Assembly: GCA_017522445.1 (NCBI GenBank)
Contig: JAFWZK010000042.1
Span: 1-44,672 of the forward strand
Direction: 5' to 3'
Source of the DNA: Alphaproteobacteria bacterium
GTDB taxonomy: Bacteria; Pseudomonadota; Alphaproteobacteria; Rs-D84
Length of the DNA: 44,672 nucleotides
A model generated the notes under the pieces. That model saw only the letters and a program-made list of their open reading frames with translations, ran no database searches and had not been told where the DNA came from. How positions within the stretch are numbered: position 1 is the stretch's first letter; each line of letters begins with the position of its first letter. The position numbers and the translations under genes were made by a program. This document shows, piece by piece, positions 24,805 through 33,127 of the stretch.

Positions 24805-25485
24805 ATGTTTTTAACAAAAGATAATCAAATTAAATGGAATAAAATTATATCGGGGGCGGGTATTGTTGCCGTTCTGATGTTTTTCGGTATCGTATGGTTT
24901 GATAAACCACTGTTTGTGTGGTTGCGTGATTTTGATTGTCGGATGTGGTGGTTTTTTGATCAGATTTTTTCAGCAAAAAATTGGATTTTTGTGGCAGCAG
25001 TTGCCGCGGTGTTCTTTTGTGTGAAAAAATGCGTAAAAACAGATTGCAGTTTCTTGAAATGTGCAAACAAGGTTAAGATAAAGGTTTTTTTGCGGGATTT
25101 TTTCGTAAAAACAAAGACAAGTAATGCGTTTTTAATACTTTACAGCGTATTAGGGGCCAGCTTGGTGGTTGCTGTGTTAAAGGTTCTGATTGGGCGGGCC
25201 AGACCAATATTTTACGAGGCCTTGGGAATGACGGGTTTTTTCCCGCCGTCAACAGAATGGGCATTTAATTCTATGCCGTCTGGTCATACGGCGGTCAGTT
25301 TTGCAGGACTGGTTATGATTGGGATGTTGGCACCACGATTTAAGCCGCTGACGTGGATGCTGGCGATTTTAATTGGTTTTTCGCGGGTGGCATATGGGGC
25401 ACATTGGCCAACAGATGTTATTTTTGGGGCGTTTATCGGTATGGTTGTGGCCGATATTGTCAAAGGTATGTTAAGAAGGTCTTGA
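24805..25485 (+). CDS. PAP2-family membrane phosphatase
   Basis: A 226-aa inner-membrane lipid phosphatase. The three PAP2 motifs are complete: KVLIGRARP (Lys126 to Pro134), PSGH (158-161, catalytic His161) and SRVAYGAHWPTDV (Ser193, Arg194, His200, Asp204). Family members dephosphorylate phosphatidic acid, PGP or undecaprenyl pyrophosphate; the substrate cannot be told here. AAGGGGTG lies before ATG 24805, which is preferred over the open-frame ATG at 24787. It ends the yajC-secDF operon with a strong terminator. Confidence 0.88.
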   Translation: MFLTKDNQIKWNKIISGAGIVAVLMFFGIVWFDKPLFVWLRDFDCRMWWFFDQIFSAKNWIFVAAVAAVFFCVKKCVKTDCSFLKCANKVKIKVFLRDFFVKTKTSNAFLILYSVLGASLVVAVLKVLIGRARPIFYEALGMTGFFPPSTEWAFNSMPSGHTAVSFAGLVMIGMLAPRFKPLTWMLAILIGFSRVAYGAHWPTDVIFGAFIGMVVADIVKGMLRRS

Positions 25486-25488
25486 ATT

Positions 25489-25512
25489 ATCCCCAGCTTG
25501 GGGATTTTTTTT
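25489..25512 (+). terminator. Terminator of the sec/PAP2 operon
   Basis: ATCCCC AGCTT GGGGAT followed by eight T, four bases after the PAP2 stop. Confidence 0.9.
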
Positions 25513-25534
25513 GTTAAATATTGTTCTGGGACGT

Positions 25535-25563
25535 TTGTGTTTTTGTGAATTTTATGATAAAAT
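25535..25563 (+). promoter_or_regulatory. ftsK promoter
   Basis: TTGTGT (25535-25540), 17-base spacer with ATGA before the -10, TAAAAT (25558-25563). ATG 25574 is 11 bases after the -10, predicting a leader of only a few bases. Confidence 0.6.
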
Positions 25564-25573
25564 ACATGCTGAT

Positions 25574-27859
25574 ATGGCAGGAAAATCAAATTTTTTACCA
25601 AAAAGTATAGCAGAATCTTTGCGATGGCTGATGGGCCGTGTGTTTGGTGCCGCTGTTTGTGGGGTGGGACTGTGGGCCGTGTTTACATTGTTGTTTTTTG
25701 ATTCGAAATTGGCGGGTTTTGGCGTGGCCAGTACCTTTGGAGAACATTCGGTGATGGGGTATTTGGTTGCTATGTTGAAGTATGCAATTGGATGGGTTCC
25801 AGGATTTTTTGTTTTATTGTGTATTGTGCGGTGGGGTTTTTTGAAACTGATTGGATTTAATGCCGATGTGGCACCAGAATATAATTTGTTGCGCGGATTT
25901 ATCGCAGTGTGTCTGGGAACCGTTGGGTTTGGCGTTGTTTCAACCAGTTCTGCCTTTGGTGGTATGTTTGGTGCAATTGCAGTGGCTGATTTGGAAAACG
26001 TGTTTGGCGATTTGGTATTGGTTTTTGGAATTGCATGTATGTTGGGCTTTTTTGTGATGGCGGGTATGCTGTTGCATATTAAATGGTCGCATGTGCGTGG
26101 GGCAATGCGTATATTTGTGCGTTGTTTGCGGTGGGTAGGGTCCGCATTTCATTTGGTGGGCGCACCAACCGAGGTGTGTGACGCTGGAAACAAAGTGGCC
26201 AGTGATGATGATAAGGCCGAGCAAGCCAAAATATCGACAGAATCTGAGTCCGGGGTACAAAAAAAACGGGGCGGATTGTTGGGACGACGTAAAAAACAGG
26301 CGGCGACACCTGTGGCCGCGGTGGTGGCCAATACCACAATGCCAAATACAGCACAGGCATATTCTGTCTATCGATTGCCCGATACCAGTCTGTTGGAATA
26401 TTCCAAGGCGGCAAAGTATGCCGTCACGCCCGAATTGATGCAAAATGCACGTTCAATAGAAACCCATTTTGCAGAATATGGGGTTTTTGGCAAGGTCGTG
26501 GGTATTAAACCAGGCCCAGTTGTTACGTTGTACGAGTTCGAGCCAGAGCCAGGACAACGTATCGCAGATATCAGTAAAACAGGCAAAGATATGACACGTG
26601 CAATGGCGGTGGAAAACTTCCGTATCGCACTGATGCCAAAGTCAAATTATCTGGGTGTGGAAATGGCAAATATCAAGCGTCAGGTCGTGCGATATCGCGG
26701 CCTGATGGAAGACGAGATGTTTGTCCAGTCTAAATATAAAATCCCACTGGCTTTGGGGGTAAATATTGGTGGACATCCTATGTATTTTGACCTGGCGAAA
26801 ATGCCACATATGATGATTGCAGGGCGTACAGGGTCCGGTAAGTCTGTGTTCGTGCAATCTATTATCACATCAATCGTTTATCATTTTACACCAGATAAAT
26901 GTAAACTGATGATTATTGACCCAAAAGGGGTGGACTTTGGGTTCTGGGACAATATCCCGCACCTGATTACACCAATCGTTAAACTGGAACCCCAGCCGGC
27001 AATTAATGCACTGAAATGGGCCGTGCGGGAAATGGAAGAACGTTATAAACGACTGGGGCAATTGAACGCACGTAATATCGAAAGTTATAATGAAATTATG
27101 GCACAAAAACGTGACAGCGGGGAAAGATTAACCAAACAGGTCGCTGTGGGAACAGACCCAGAAACGGGTGAACTGATGTTCGAAACCCAGCAAGTTGATA
27201 TGTCTGATATGCCATATCTGGTAATCATTATTGACGAGGTGGCCGACCTGATGGCGGTCGCAAAAAAAGAAGTGGAACTGTGTGTGCAACGTATCGCACA
27301 AAAGGCACGTGCCGCAGGTATTCACTTAATCATGGCAACCCAGCGACCAGACGCAACAATTATCACAGGTGTTATCAAGGCAAACTTTCCAACACGCGTA
27401 TCGTTCCAGGCCGCCAGCCGTTTCGACAGTATGACATCCCTGGGGGCAGGTGGGGCAGAACAACTGTTGGCAATGGGCGATATGTTGTTCAGCGAAGGTG
27501 GGCATGCCGCTGTGCGTATACATGGGGCCTTTATCAGTGATGATGAATTAACAAAAATTGGGGACTTTCTGCGTTCACAAGGCGAACCAGAATATACCGA
27601 AGGGGTTACCGCAGGTGAAGACGATGGTGGTTCTGTAATCCCAGGTTTGCCCGGTGCAATTGGTGGCGGTGGTGCCAAAGATGACCTGTACGAGCAGGCC
27701 AAGGAAATCGTCATTCGTGATAAAAAACCAACAATTTCATATCTGCAACGCCGTCTGGGGGTTGGTTATAACAGGGCCGCTGGATTTATCGAACGCATGG
27801 AACAAGATGGAATCCTGTCGGGACCTGATGCAAAAAATAAACGCCAAATACTGGTTTAA
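25574..27859 (+). CDS. ftsK: DNA translocase FtsK
   Basis: FtsK couples septation to chromosome segregation and activates XerCD at dif. The 761 aa have four N-terminal membrane helices (to about 170), a short basic linker (KKRGGLLGRRKKQ), and the motor with FEPEPGQR, Walker A AGRTGSGKS (about 416-424), Walker B VIIIDEVADL and the ATQRPDATIITGVIKANFP segment. The C-terminal gamma winged-helix (ISYLQRRLGVGYNRAAGFIERMEQDGIL) reads KOPS sites. The open frame begins at 25511, inside the promoter; ATG 25574 gives the family start. The second hairpin array begins right after the stop codon. Confidence 0.96.
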   Translation: MAGKSNFLPKSIAESLRWLMGRVFGAAVCGVGLWAVFTLLFFDSKLAGFGVASTFGEHSVMGYLVAMLKYAIGWVPGFFVLLCIVRWGFLKLIGFNADVAPEYNLLRGFIAVCLGTVGFGVVSTSSAFGGMFGAIAVADLENVFGDLVLVFGIACMLGFFVMAGMLLHIKWSHVRGAMRIFVRCLRWVGSAFHLVGAPTEVCDAGNKVASDDDKAEQAKISTESESGVQKKRGGLLGRRKKQAATPVAAVVANTTMPNTAQAYSVYRLPDTSLLEYSKAAKYAVTPELMQNARSIETHFAEYGVFGKVVGIKPGPVVTLYEFEPEPGQRIADISKTGKDMTRAMAVENFRIALMPKSNYLGVEMANIKRQVVRYRGLMEDEMFVQSKYKIPLALGVNIGGHPMYFDLAKMPHMMIAGRTGSGKSVFVQSIITSIVYHFTPDKCKLMIIDPKGVDFGFWDNIPHLITPIVKLEPQPAINALKWAVREMEERYKRLGQLNARNIESYNEIMAQKRDSGERLTKQVAVGTDPETGELMFETQQVDMSDMPYLVIIIDEVADLMAVAKKEVELCVQRIAQKARAAGIHLIMATQRPDATIITGVIKANFPTRVSFQAASRFDSMTSLGAGGAEQLLAMGDMLFSEGGHAAVRIHGAFISDDELTKIGDFLRSQGEPEYTEGVTAGEDDGGSVIPGLPGAIGGGGAKDDLYEQAKEIVIRDKKPTISYLQRRLGVGYNRAAGFIERMEQDGILSGPDAKNKRQILV

Positions 27860-27865
27860 ATTAAA

Positions 27866-28158
27866 TCTAATGGCATATCTGCAAGTGAACCCGCCAGTTT
27901 ATGTAGCGTCTGTACACCGCACTGGCGGGTTCATCTTGCATCTGTGCCATTATCTTTAATTTAACGCATCTGATGGGCAGGGGGGTATGTAGCGTTATGT
28001 ACACTACGATGTCGCCCCCATCCCGTATCTATACCATTATCTTTAATTTAATGCATCTGACGGGCATGGGGGCTTATGTAGCGTTATGTACACTGCACTG
28101 GCGGGTTCATCTTGCATCTATACCATTATCTTTAATTTAACGCATCCGATGGGTGGGG
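27866..28158. repeat. Tandem array 2 of hairpin repeats (three units, 86-89 bp period)
   Basis: The core GTAGCGT(C/TA)TGTACAC recurs, TGTAGCG starting at 27902, 27988 and 28077. Unit 1 has an 18-bp arm pairing with a single bulge (27881-27898 with 27921-27939). Unit 2 has lost part of its left arm. Unit 3 combines a left arm of the GGGGGC type with a right arm identical to that of unit 1, so its arms do not match: it looks like a recombinant. Spacers read ATCTATACCATTATCTTTAA then TTAACGCATCTGATGGGC, clearly related to array 1. The array occupies the whole gap between ftsK and the 28.2-kb promoter. Confidence 0.88.
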
Positions 28159-28170
28159 GTGTTTTTTTAC

Positions 28171-28199
28171 TTTTATATGCTCTGATTTTGTGATAAAAT
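28171..28199 (+). promoter_or_regulatory. TTTTAT-type extended -10 promoter of the secreted-protein operon
   Basis: TTTTAT (28171-28176), 17-base spacer ending TTGTGA, TAAAAT (28194-28199). The ATG is 19 bases after the -10 with a weak AGAGAGA before it. Confidence 0.7.
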
Positions 28200-28217
28200 T
28201 ATCTTGATAGAGAGAAT

Positions 28218-30200
28218 ATGAAAATATTTAAGCATATTTTTGCAATGCTGATTTGTGCCATGCCGTTTGTTGCATCGGCCCAGGTCGCAACCACTGCGGG
28301 CAATAATCTGACCGCGTGGAATGGTAATTCAGGGGCGACAAATAATAATAACTGGAATCAGATGATGAACAGTCGAACCATGGCGGCCGGTGGTGCAGGG
28401 GCAACCGCAGACTTTGGAAATTGTAATTCACTGATTTTGCGATGTGCACAGCCAAAGTGTTCAGGGTGTTCAACAATTGATATAGCGCGACCTATTGTTC
28501 AGGGGTGTGTAAATTCTAATGATTCCTGTAAAAAATACGGTGATGATTTAATTGAATATATTTCTGCCCAGTTGGTGTCAAATGCCAATACCAAGGCACA
28601 GCAACAACAGTTGGCCGCACAACAGGCCGCATCAGTCGCTGCCCAACAGCAAAGTGCAATGCAAATGCAACAAATGCAGCAACAAATGGCACAAATGCAG
28701 CAACAAATGCAACAGCAAAATGAACAGCAGATTGCACAGATGCAGGCCGCACTGGATGAACAAAAACAACTGACCGCCGCCGCCATGCAAGAGGCCGCCG
28801 CCCAGCAACAACAAAAGCAACAGATTTCAACACCATCGGGAAATGCCATGCTGACCGATGCCCAGGTTGCCGCCGCACAGAACGGTGTTTCCGCAGATGT
28901 TCTGGCACGTGAACAAATTGCAGGACAGATTATGTCTAAAATCGAAAGTGCCGAGGTCGCATTAAAAACACTGAATGCGACAATGCAAAATGCGTTTGTT
29001 TATGCCGGATGTGATACCCGTGGAAATAACTGTTCGGGGCCAAAACGTGTCAAAACATTTAAACAAAAGGCAATGGCGTTCTTTGAACCATATGATGCAA
29101 TCGTAGACGAGGCATACGAAGGACTGGAAATGGCATTGGCCGTTGGGGTGGATGTGTCGGATGTTATTATGATGTTAAGTGGTGCATGTAATCAATGGGG
29201 AAAATTCCTGTGTGTGGGCGAAGGAACAGAACATAAGCCAACAACATATGATGATAAAAATTGTCCAAACGGTCGGTCAGTAAAAGGGGGCTATATCAAA
29301 GGCGGTATGGAGTGCACATCAGGTATGGCGGTGCCACCCCAGGATGATGCACGCTGTACATTGACCAGTTTAATTGGTACTAATGGCGATAACGAAGATG
29401 TTTATCGTGAATGGTTGGACGAAAACTATGAAGGTGACCGTCTGGTGCGTGTGGGGTGTGCAACGTCTGCGTTGGATTCGATTTCAATATTTGGTCGCAG
29501 AAACAGTAAACGTGGAACGTCACTGGATTTGGATACGTTGGAAAGAATATTGTTACAGGATTCGCCGGAATATATCGGAAATAACAGATATATGCGGGGC
29601 AGTTCTGATCCTTTTACAGAACGTATGAAGTACTGTGCGTTAACACCAAATGGATATCAGACATTATTAAATGCCGTGCACAGTAAAAAATTGCCCAAGA
29701 AAATTTGTGTGGATAATGACACACTGACCAATAATTTTAAGTTTGGTGGTGTGATTGCGGCCAATGCATTCGGCGGAACGGGGTTGGACAGCAAGATTGT
29801 ATCGTCTGCATATGATAGTCGGTCGTGTGCTGCATGGAACAATATGGCCCCAGATGGATGTGGCACCAAATGGGATGATGCGGGGGTGCGTTGTATTGTG
29901 ACGGGGGATTGTAAGTTTACAGGGGATGATATTAAGACGATGTCGCGAATAGCCAAGGAACAAAAGCAAGCCGTAATAGACAAACAAGAAGCATCGTTGA
30001 ATGCTGCGGCAAAGGCGATGATTGGTACTGCTGTTTGTGTTGTTGATTGTGGTGGGGGGGAAAAAAATCCGAGGGCACAGTCAGAAAGCGAATGTTGTTT
30101 GTGTTCGGGGCAATCATATAATCCCACTTTAAAAGAATGTGTGGATGGAGAGTTAAAGACTAAGAGATTCAAATCAATTACACTTGGGTTGAAAAAATGA
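28218..30200 (+). CDS. Exported Gln/Met-rich coiled-coil and Cys-containing protein, unknown
   Basis: A 660-aa protein with a clear signal peptide (MKIFKHIFAMLICAMPFVAS, cleavage after ASA). After an Asn-rich stretch come six Cys (69, 76, 81, 84, 97, 104), then a Gln/Met/Ala-rich coiled coil (about 120-202). A Cys-containing C-terminal half holds several Cys pairs and a final DCGGG...CCLC cluster (about 607-632). Disulfide-bonded periplasmic or surface location is likely. I recognise no family. A G7A7 tract (30054-30067) lies near the 3' end. It overlaps the next gene by ATGA, so the two probably work together. Confidence 0.8.
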   Translation: MKIFKHIFAMLICAMPFVASAQVATTAGNNLTAWNGNSGATNNNNWNQMMNSRTMAAGGAGATADFGNCNSLILRCAQPKCSGCSTIDIARPIVQGCVNSNDSCKKYGDDLIEYISAQLVSNANTKAQQQQLAAQQAASVAAQQQSAMQMQQMQQQMAQMQQQMQQQNEQQIAQMQAALDEQKQLTAAAMQEAAAQQQQKQQISTPSGNAMLTDAQVAAAQNGVSADVLAREQIAGQIMSKIESAEVALKTLNATMQNAFVYAGCDTRGNNCSGPKRVKTFKQKAMAFFEPYDAIVDEAYEGLEMALAVGVDVSDVIMMLSGACNQWGKFLCVGEGTEHKPTTYDDKNCPNGRSVKGGYIKGGMECTSGMAVPPQDDARCTLTSLIGTNGDNEDVYREWLDENYEGDRLVRVGCATSALDSISIFGRRNSKRGTSLDLDTLERILLQDSPEYIGNNRYMRGSSDPFTERMKYCALTPNGYQTLLNAVHSKKLPKKICVDNDTLTNNFKFGGVIAANAFGGTGLDSKIVSSAYDSRSCAAWNNMAPDGCGTKWDDAGVRCIVTGDCKFTGDDIKTMSRIAKEQKQAVIDKQEASLNAAAKAMIGTAVCVVDCGGGEKNPRAQSESECCLCSGQSYNPTLKECVDGELKTKRFKSITLGLKK

Positions 30201-30934
30201 AGTGGATAAGTAAGTTTTTTTGTTCTGTATTGATTGCGGTGTGTTTTGCCATGCCGGCGGTGGCGGCGGATAACGGCTGTGAAGACGAAGATAATGATAT
30301 GATTGTCGCAGAATTGGCACTGTGTTCAACGCATGCTTATAATATCGGTGCACAGACAAATCCAACCGGGGCAGACCGTGACTTAATGCGGGATGTTATT
30401 GCAATGAAAACAACACTGATTACACAACAGATGTACAAACAGTACCAGGAAATGGAATCTTTGTTGCGGCGGTTGAAAACACAACTGGAAAAGGCAGTGC
30501 TGACCACAGGATTGCAGGCCAAGGGGGCCGATGCGGGTGGGTCTTCGTCCAGTGGCGGTGCGTCTTTTAAGTCGGATGACAGAAATATCTTTATGGCAGG
30601 GGTCAAGAATTGTAACAATGAGTTATTACCGATTGATGTGATGACTTGTTTAAACGGTAATATGAATACAATTTCAAATATGTCGGGAAATGGTAGCGAA
30701 GTTAATGCTGAGTTGGCAAAACAGTTGGCGAATGATTTTAGTTTGTTGAATTTAACAAGTGTTAGTGGAGCCTCGTGTACAACAATATCTAAAACGAATA
30801 ATAAAGACTGTTTGAAGGATAAGGAAATTCGAAAGAAAAAAGATTTTCAGGAGTGTTTTGATAATATGCGTGCATGTTTAAGAAGCAAGAGTTATGAATT
30901 GTCAAAACCTGCATCGCAACAAGACAGAAAATAA
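30197..30934 (+). CDS. Exported partner protein of unknown function
   Basis: A 245-aa protein with signal peptide (MKWISKFFCSVLIAVCFAMP, cleavage after AVA-A). The mature part has a helical stretch (QQMYKQYQEMESLLRRLKTQ), a Ser/Gly linker (GGSSSSGG) and eight or so Cys scattered to the C-terminus. No family recognised. Its ATG overlaps the stop of the preceding coiled-coil protein, implying co-translation and possibly a complex. The last third is richer in A and T than the first. A strong terminator closes this two-gene unit. Confidence 0.78.
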   Translation: MKWISKFFCSVLIAVCFAMPAVAADNGCEDEDNDMIVAELALCSTHAYNIGAQTNPTGADRDLMRDVIAMKTTLITQQMYKQYQEMESLLRRLKTQLEKAVLTTGLQAKGADAGGSSSSGGASFKSDDRNIFMAGVKNCNNELLPIDVMTCLNGNMNTISNMSGNGSEVNAELAKQLANDFSLLNLTSVSGASCTTISKTNNKDCLKDKEIRKKKDFQECFDNMRACLRSKSYELSKPASQQDRK

Positions 30935-30942
30935 TAATTTTT

Positions 30943-30968
30943 ACACCCGCAGATGCGGGTGTTTTTTT
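30943..30968 (+). terminator. Terminator of the two-gene secreted operon
   Basis: ACACCCGC AGAT GCGGGTGT with a T run, eight bases after the stop codon. Confidence 0.92.
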
Positions 30969-30972
30969 ATCC

Positions 30973-31001
30973 TTTTATATTATCACGGGTTGTGGTATAA
31001 T
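30973..31001 (+). promoter_or_regulatory. TTTTAT-type extended -10 promoter of the beta-barrel gene
   Basis: TTTTAT (30973-30978), 17-base spacer ending TTGTGG, TATAAT (30996-31001). An AAAAGGAG ribosome binding site follows at about 31006-31013. Confidence 0.72.
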
Positions 31002-31023
31002 TTACCAAAAGGAGTTTTGTATC

Positions 31024-32316
31024 ATGAAAAAAATTGGATCTTTATTTGTTGGGGCGCTGGTCGCAATGGGCGCAGTTAATGCAGATGCCGCAACCAACTG
31101 GGGGACACGTGCAGGGTCCAGTGCAGACCTGACAGGGGCACCCGCAACACGTACACGGGAAAATGTTAACTATGAAAAATATAAAACACGTACGTTAACA
31201 AAAACATACGAGGCAAAAGATGCAGCGGATTTGTACTATGCAAAACCTGCAAATCGCAGTGCGTTGTATAAACAATACCAGGGGGCAAATTCGTCCGCAG
31301 CAACCGCAACAAAAACAACCACGCGTACAACACGGGCGGAAACACTGGTCAGTAAAATGAAACGCAAATATTATCTGGCACATCCATTCTTTCAGCCGCT
31401 GGGGGGGAAATTTGGTTCGATTACAGATGTTGCATATAGTATGCACTCGTATGACTTTACAATAAATCAGACCCTGCCTGTGTGGAATAATAAAACGTCT
31501 GCGTATGAAAATGTGATGGACGGATTGGGGGGAAAATGGGATATGAATCGTATCGCCATCAAAGAAGACTTTAGTTACGGTATCACTGACCGTATCGCAA
31601 TTCTGGGTATGGCACAGTTCGAAATGAACGAATATAAATTCGAATGGGACGATAATTCCCCAACGGATAAAATGGATGATAATGATTTGAATCTGTTCGG
31701 TCTGGGGGCACAGTGGCGGTTTGTCGACAGCCCAAAGTGGATTGGTATGGCTTCGGCATATTTCCAGCATCAAAAAGATGTTTCAAATAACTTCTTGATG
31801 GAATTAAAGGCAGGGTACAAGGTTGCACGCTCTACAATATATGGGCTGGCACGCGGTTGGTACCTGGACCTGGATGGTAATTCGTATGGCAATGGGCTCG
31901 ATGGCAAGGATTCCAATGGAAATTCGGCGTTGATGTATATCCCATATCAGGTCGGTGACACCAGTGCAATCTATGTCGAAGGTGGTGTTGGTGTGTTCAG
32001 TGTGCTGGATGAAGATTGGACACTGAATGTCGAGGCAATCTTTGGAAATTATGACTGGCATAACCAGGGTAATGTCAAGGCCGCAATCGGTTGGCAACCA
32101 AATGATTGGTTCGCACTGAACCTGTATGCAAAGACCGCATTTTGGGATAGTGCCGATGGAAAGACGTTAGACCTGTACTGGATGGAACCAGGTATTAAGG
32201 CACAAGCACCAGGGGGGACCGAATTCGAATTAAATCAATTAACCAAGATTGGTACCGTTGATTTGGAAAACTTTGCCGAAACGTCAATCGGTTTGCAGGC
32301 CATTTTCCAGTTCTGA
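31024..32316 (+). CDS. Outer-membrane beta-barrel protein, unknown
   Basis: A 430-aa exported protein with signal peptide (MKKIGSLFVGALVAMGAVNA, then DA-A). A Thr/Ala/Arg-rich N-terminal region (to about 110) precedes a series of amphipathic strands rich in alternating aromatic residues (for example FSYGITDRIAILGMAQFEMN, WYLDLDGNSYGNG) and the chain ends in QAIFQF. A terminal Phe and this strand pattern are typical of BAM-inserted outer-membrane barrels. Porin-like or transport function is inferred only. It has its own promoter and AAAAGGAG ribosome binding site, and is separated from the next barrel gene by a hairpin. Confidence 0.8.
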   Translation: MKKIGSLFVGALVAMGAVNADAATNWGTRAGSSADLTGAPATRTRENVNYEKYKTRTLTKTYEAKDAADLYYAKPANRSALYKQYQGANSSAATATKTTTRTTRAETLVSKMKRKYYLAHPFFQPLGGKFGSITDVAYSMHSYDFTINQTLPVWNNKTSAYENVMDGLGGKWDMNRIAIKEDFSYGITDRIAILGMAQFEMNEYKFEWDDNSPTDKMDDNDLNLFGLGAQWRFVDSPKWIGMASAYFQHQKDVSNNFLMELKAGYKVARSTIYGLARGWYLDLDGNSYGNGLDGKDSNGNSALMYIPYQVGDTSAIYVEGGVGVFSVLDEDWTLNVEAIFGNYDWHNQGNVKAAIGWQPNDWFALNLYAKTAFWDSADGKTLDLYWMEPGIKAQAPGGTEFELNQLTKIGTVDLENFAETSIGLQAIFQF

Positions 32317-32335
32317 TTCTTGTAAAGGTTAAAAT

Positions 32336-32364
32336 TGCCCCCATGGGTTAGGGGGCATTTTGTT
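32336..32364 (+). terminator. Terminator between the two barrel genes
   Basis: TGCCCCC and GGGGGCA form a 7-bp stem with an 8-base loop, followed by TTTTGTTG. Partial read-through to the next barrel gene is possible because no separate promoter is evident there. Confidence 0.75.
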
Positions 32365-32386
32365 GATAATAAAAAGGAGAGAGTTT

Positions 32387-33115
32387 ATGCGTAAGATTAT
32401 CTTGGGAATCTTTGCCATTATGATGCCAATGTGTGTACAGGCGAATGTGTTGGAAAACGATACGTCTGATCCCCTGTTCCTGCAAAAGGCAGAAGATGTT
32501 TTTACACAGTCTTCGGTCGCGTACTGGGATCATATTCTGCGGGTGGGTCAGTCTGTTTCATATGGTATGAATAATCGGTTCAGTTTGGGGGCCAATGTAC
32601 ATTATCAACATGACTTTAATGGTGATGAAGACGGTTTTTCCGCCATGGATATAGGGGGCGTATACCGCGTCGCAAATGCAGGTGATAATGAATCTGATAT
32701 TATTTCAGATGTTTTGTTCGGATTTAAATTTGGGGGCAGTTCCCAGGTGCGTACGCCGGACTATGCCGATTCAACCTATTATGTGGGACTGCGGTTCGGA
32801 CGGCAATGGGCGGGGGTGACACTGGCCGCAACGGTTAAATCAACGTGGGTGTTTGATGATGAACGCGGGGTCGCATTTTTGGACTTTTCGCCCGAGGCAT
32901 ACTTTCGTGCCGCACCAGATTGGCGGTTCGGAACAGGGCTGACCATACGCAAGGCAACACACAAAGATCCAATTTATCATACCGATTATGACCAAGAATG
33001 GCTGCATTTGAAATTGGTTCGTCAATACGGACGCACCCAGTATATCGGGCATGTGGACTATGAATTCGAATCTGATGATGCACAGGTGGGGGGACGTATA
33101 AATATCTTGTTCTGA
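32387..33115 (+). CDS. Small outer-membrane beta-barrel protein, unknown
   Basis: A 242-aa exported protein; signal peptide MRKIILGIFAIMMPMCVQA, then about eight to ten amphipathic strands with the periodicity of a small barrel (VGLRFGRQWAGVTLAATV, TQYIGHVDYEF) and terminal NILF ending in Phe. The AAAAGGAGAGAG ribosome binding site selects ATG 32387 over the open-frame start at 32360. The serine-protease gene begins 12 bases after its stop, so they are likely co-transcribed. Substrate and role unknown. Confidence 0.78.
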   Translation: MRKIILGIFAIMMPMCVQANVLENDTSDPLFLQKAEDVFTQSSVAYWDHILRVGQSVSYGMNNRFSLGANVHYQHDFNGDEDGFSAMDIGGVYRVANAGDNESDIISDVLFGFKFGGSSQVRTPDYADSTYYVGLRFGRQWAGVTLAATVKSTWVFDDERGVAFLDFSPEAYFRAAPDWRFGTGLTIRKATHKDPIYHTDYDQEWLHLKLVRQYGRTQYIGHVDYEFESDDAQVGGRINILF

Positions 33116-33127
33116 TGCGACGGTCAA

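Noticed and set aside
27866..28158. Integron attC sites
   Set aside because: No GTTRRRY/RYYYAAC pair in the right places and no gene cassettes between units.
30054..30067. G7A7 tract as a phase-variation switch in the secreted protein (also G7 before GT2 at 6609, G7 in the 31.0-kb barrel gene, G8 in the protease)
   Set aside because: Runs of seven G also occur in secD and lptF/G, which should not be switched. G runs seem to be a general feature of this sequence.
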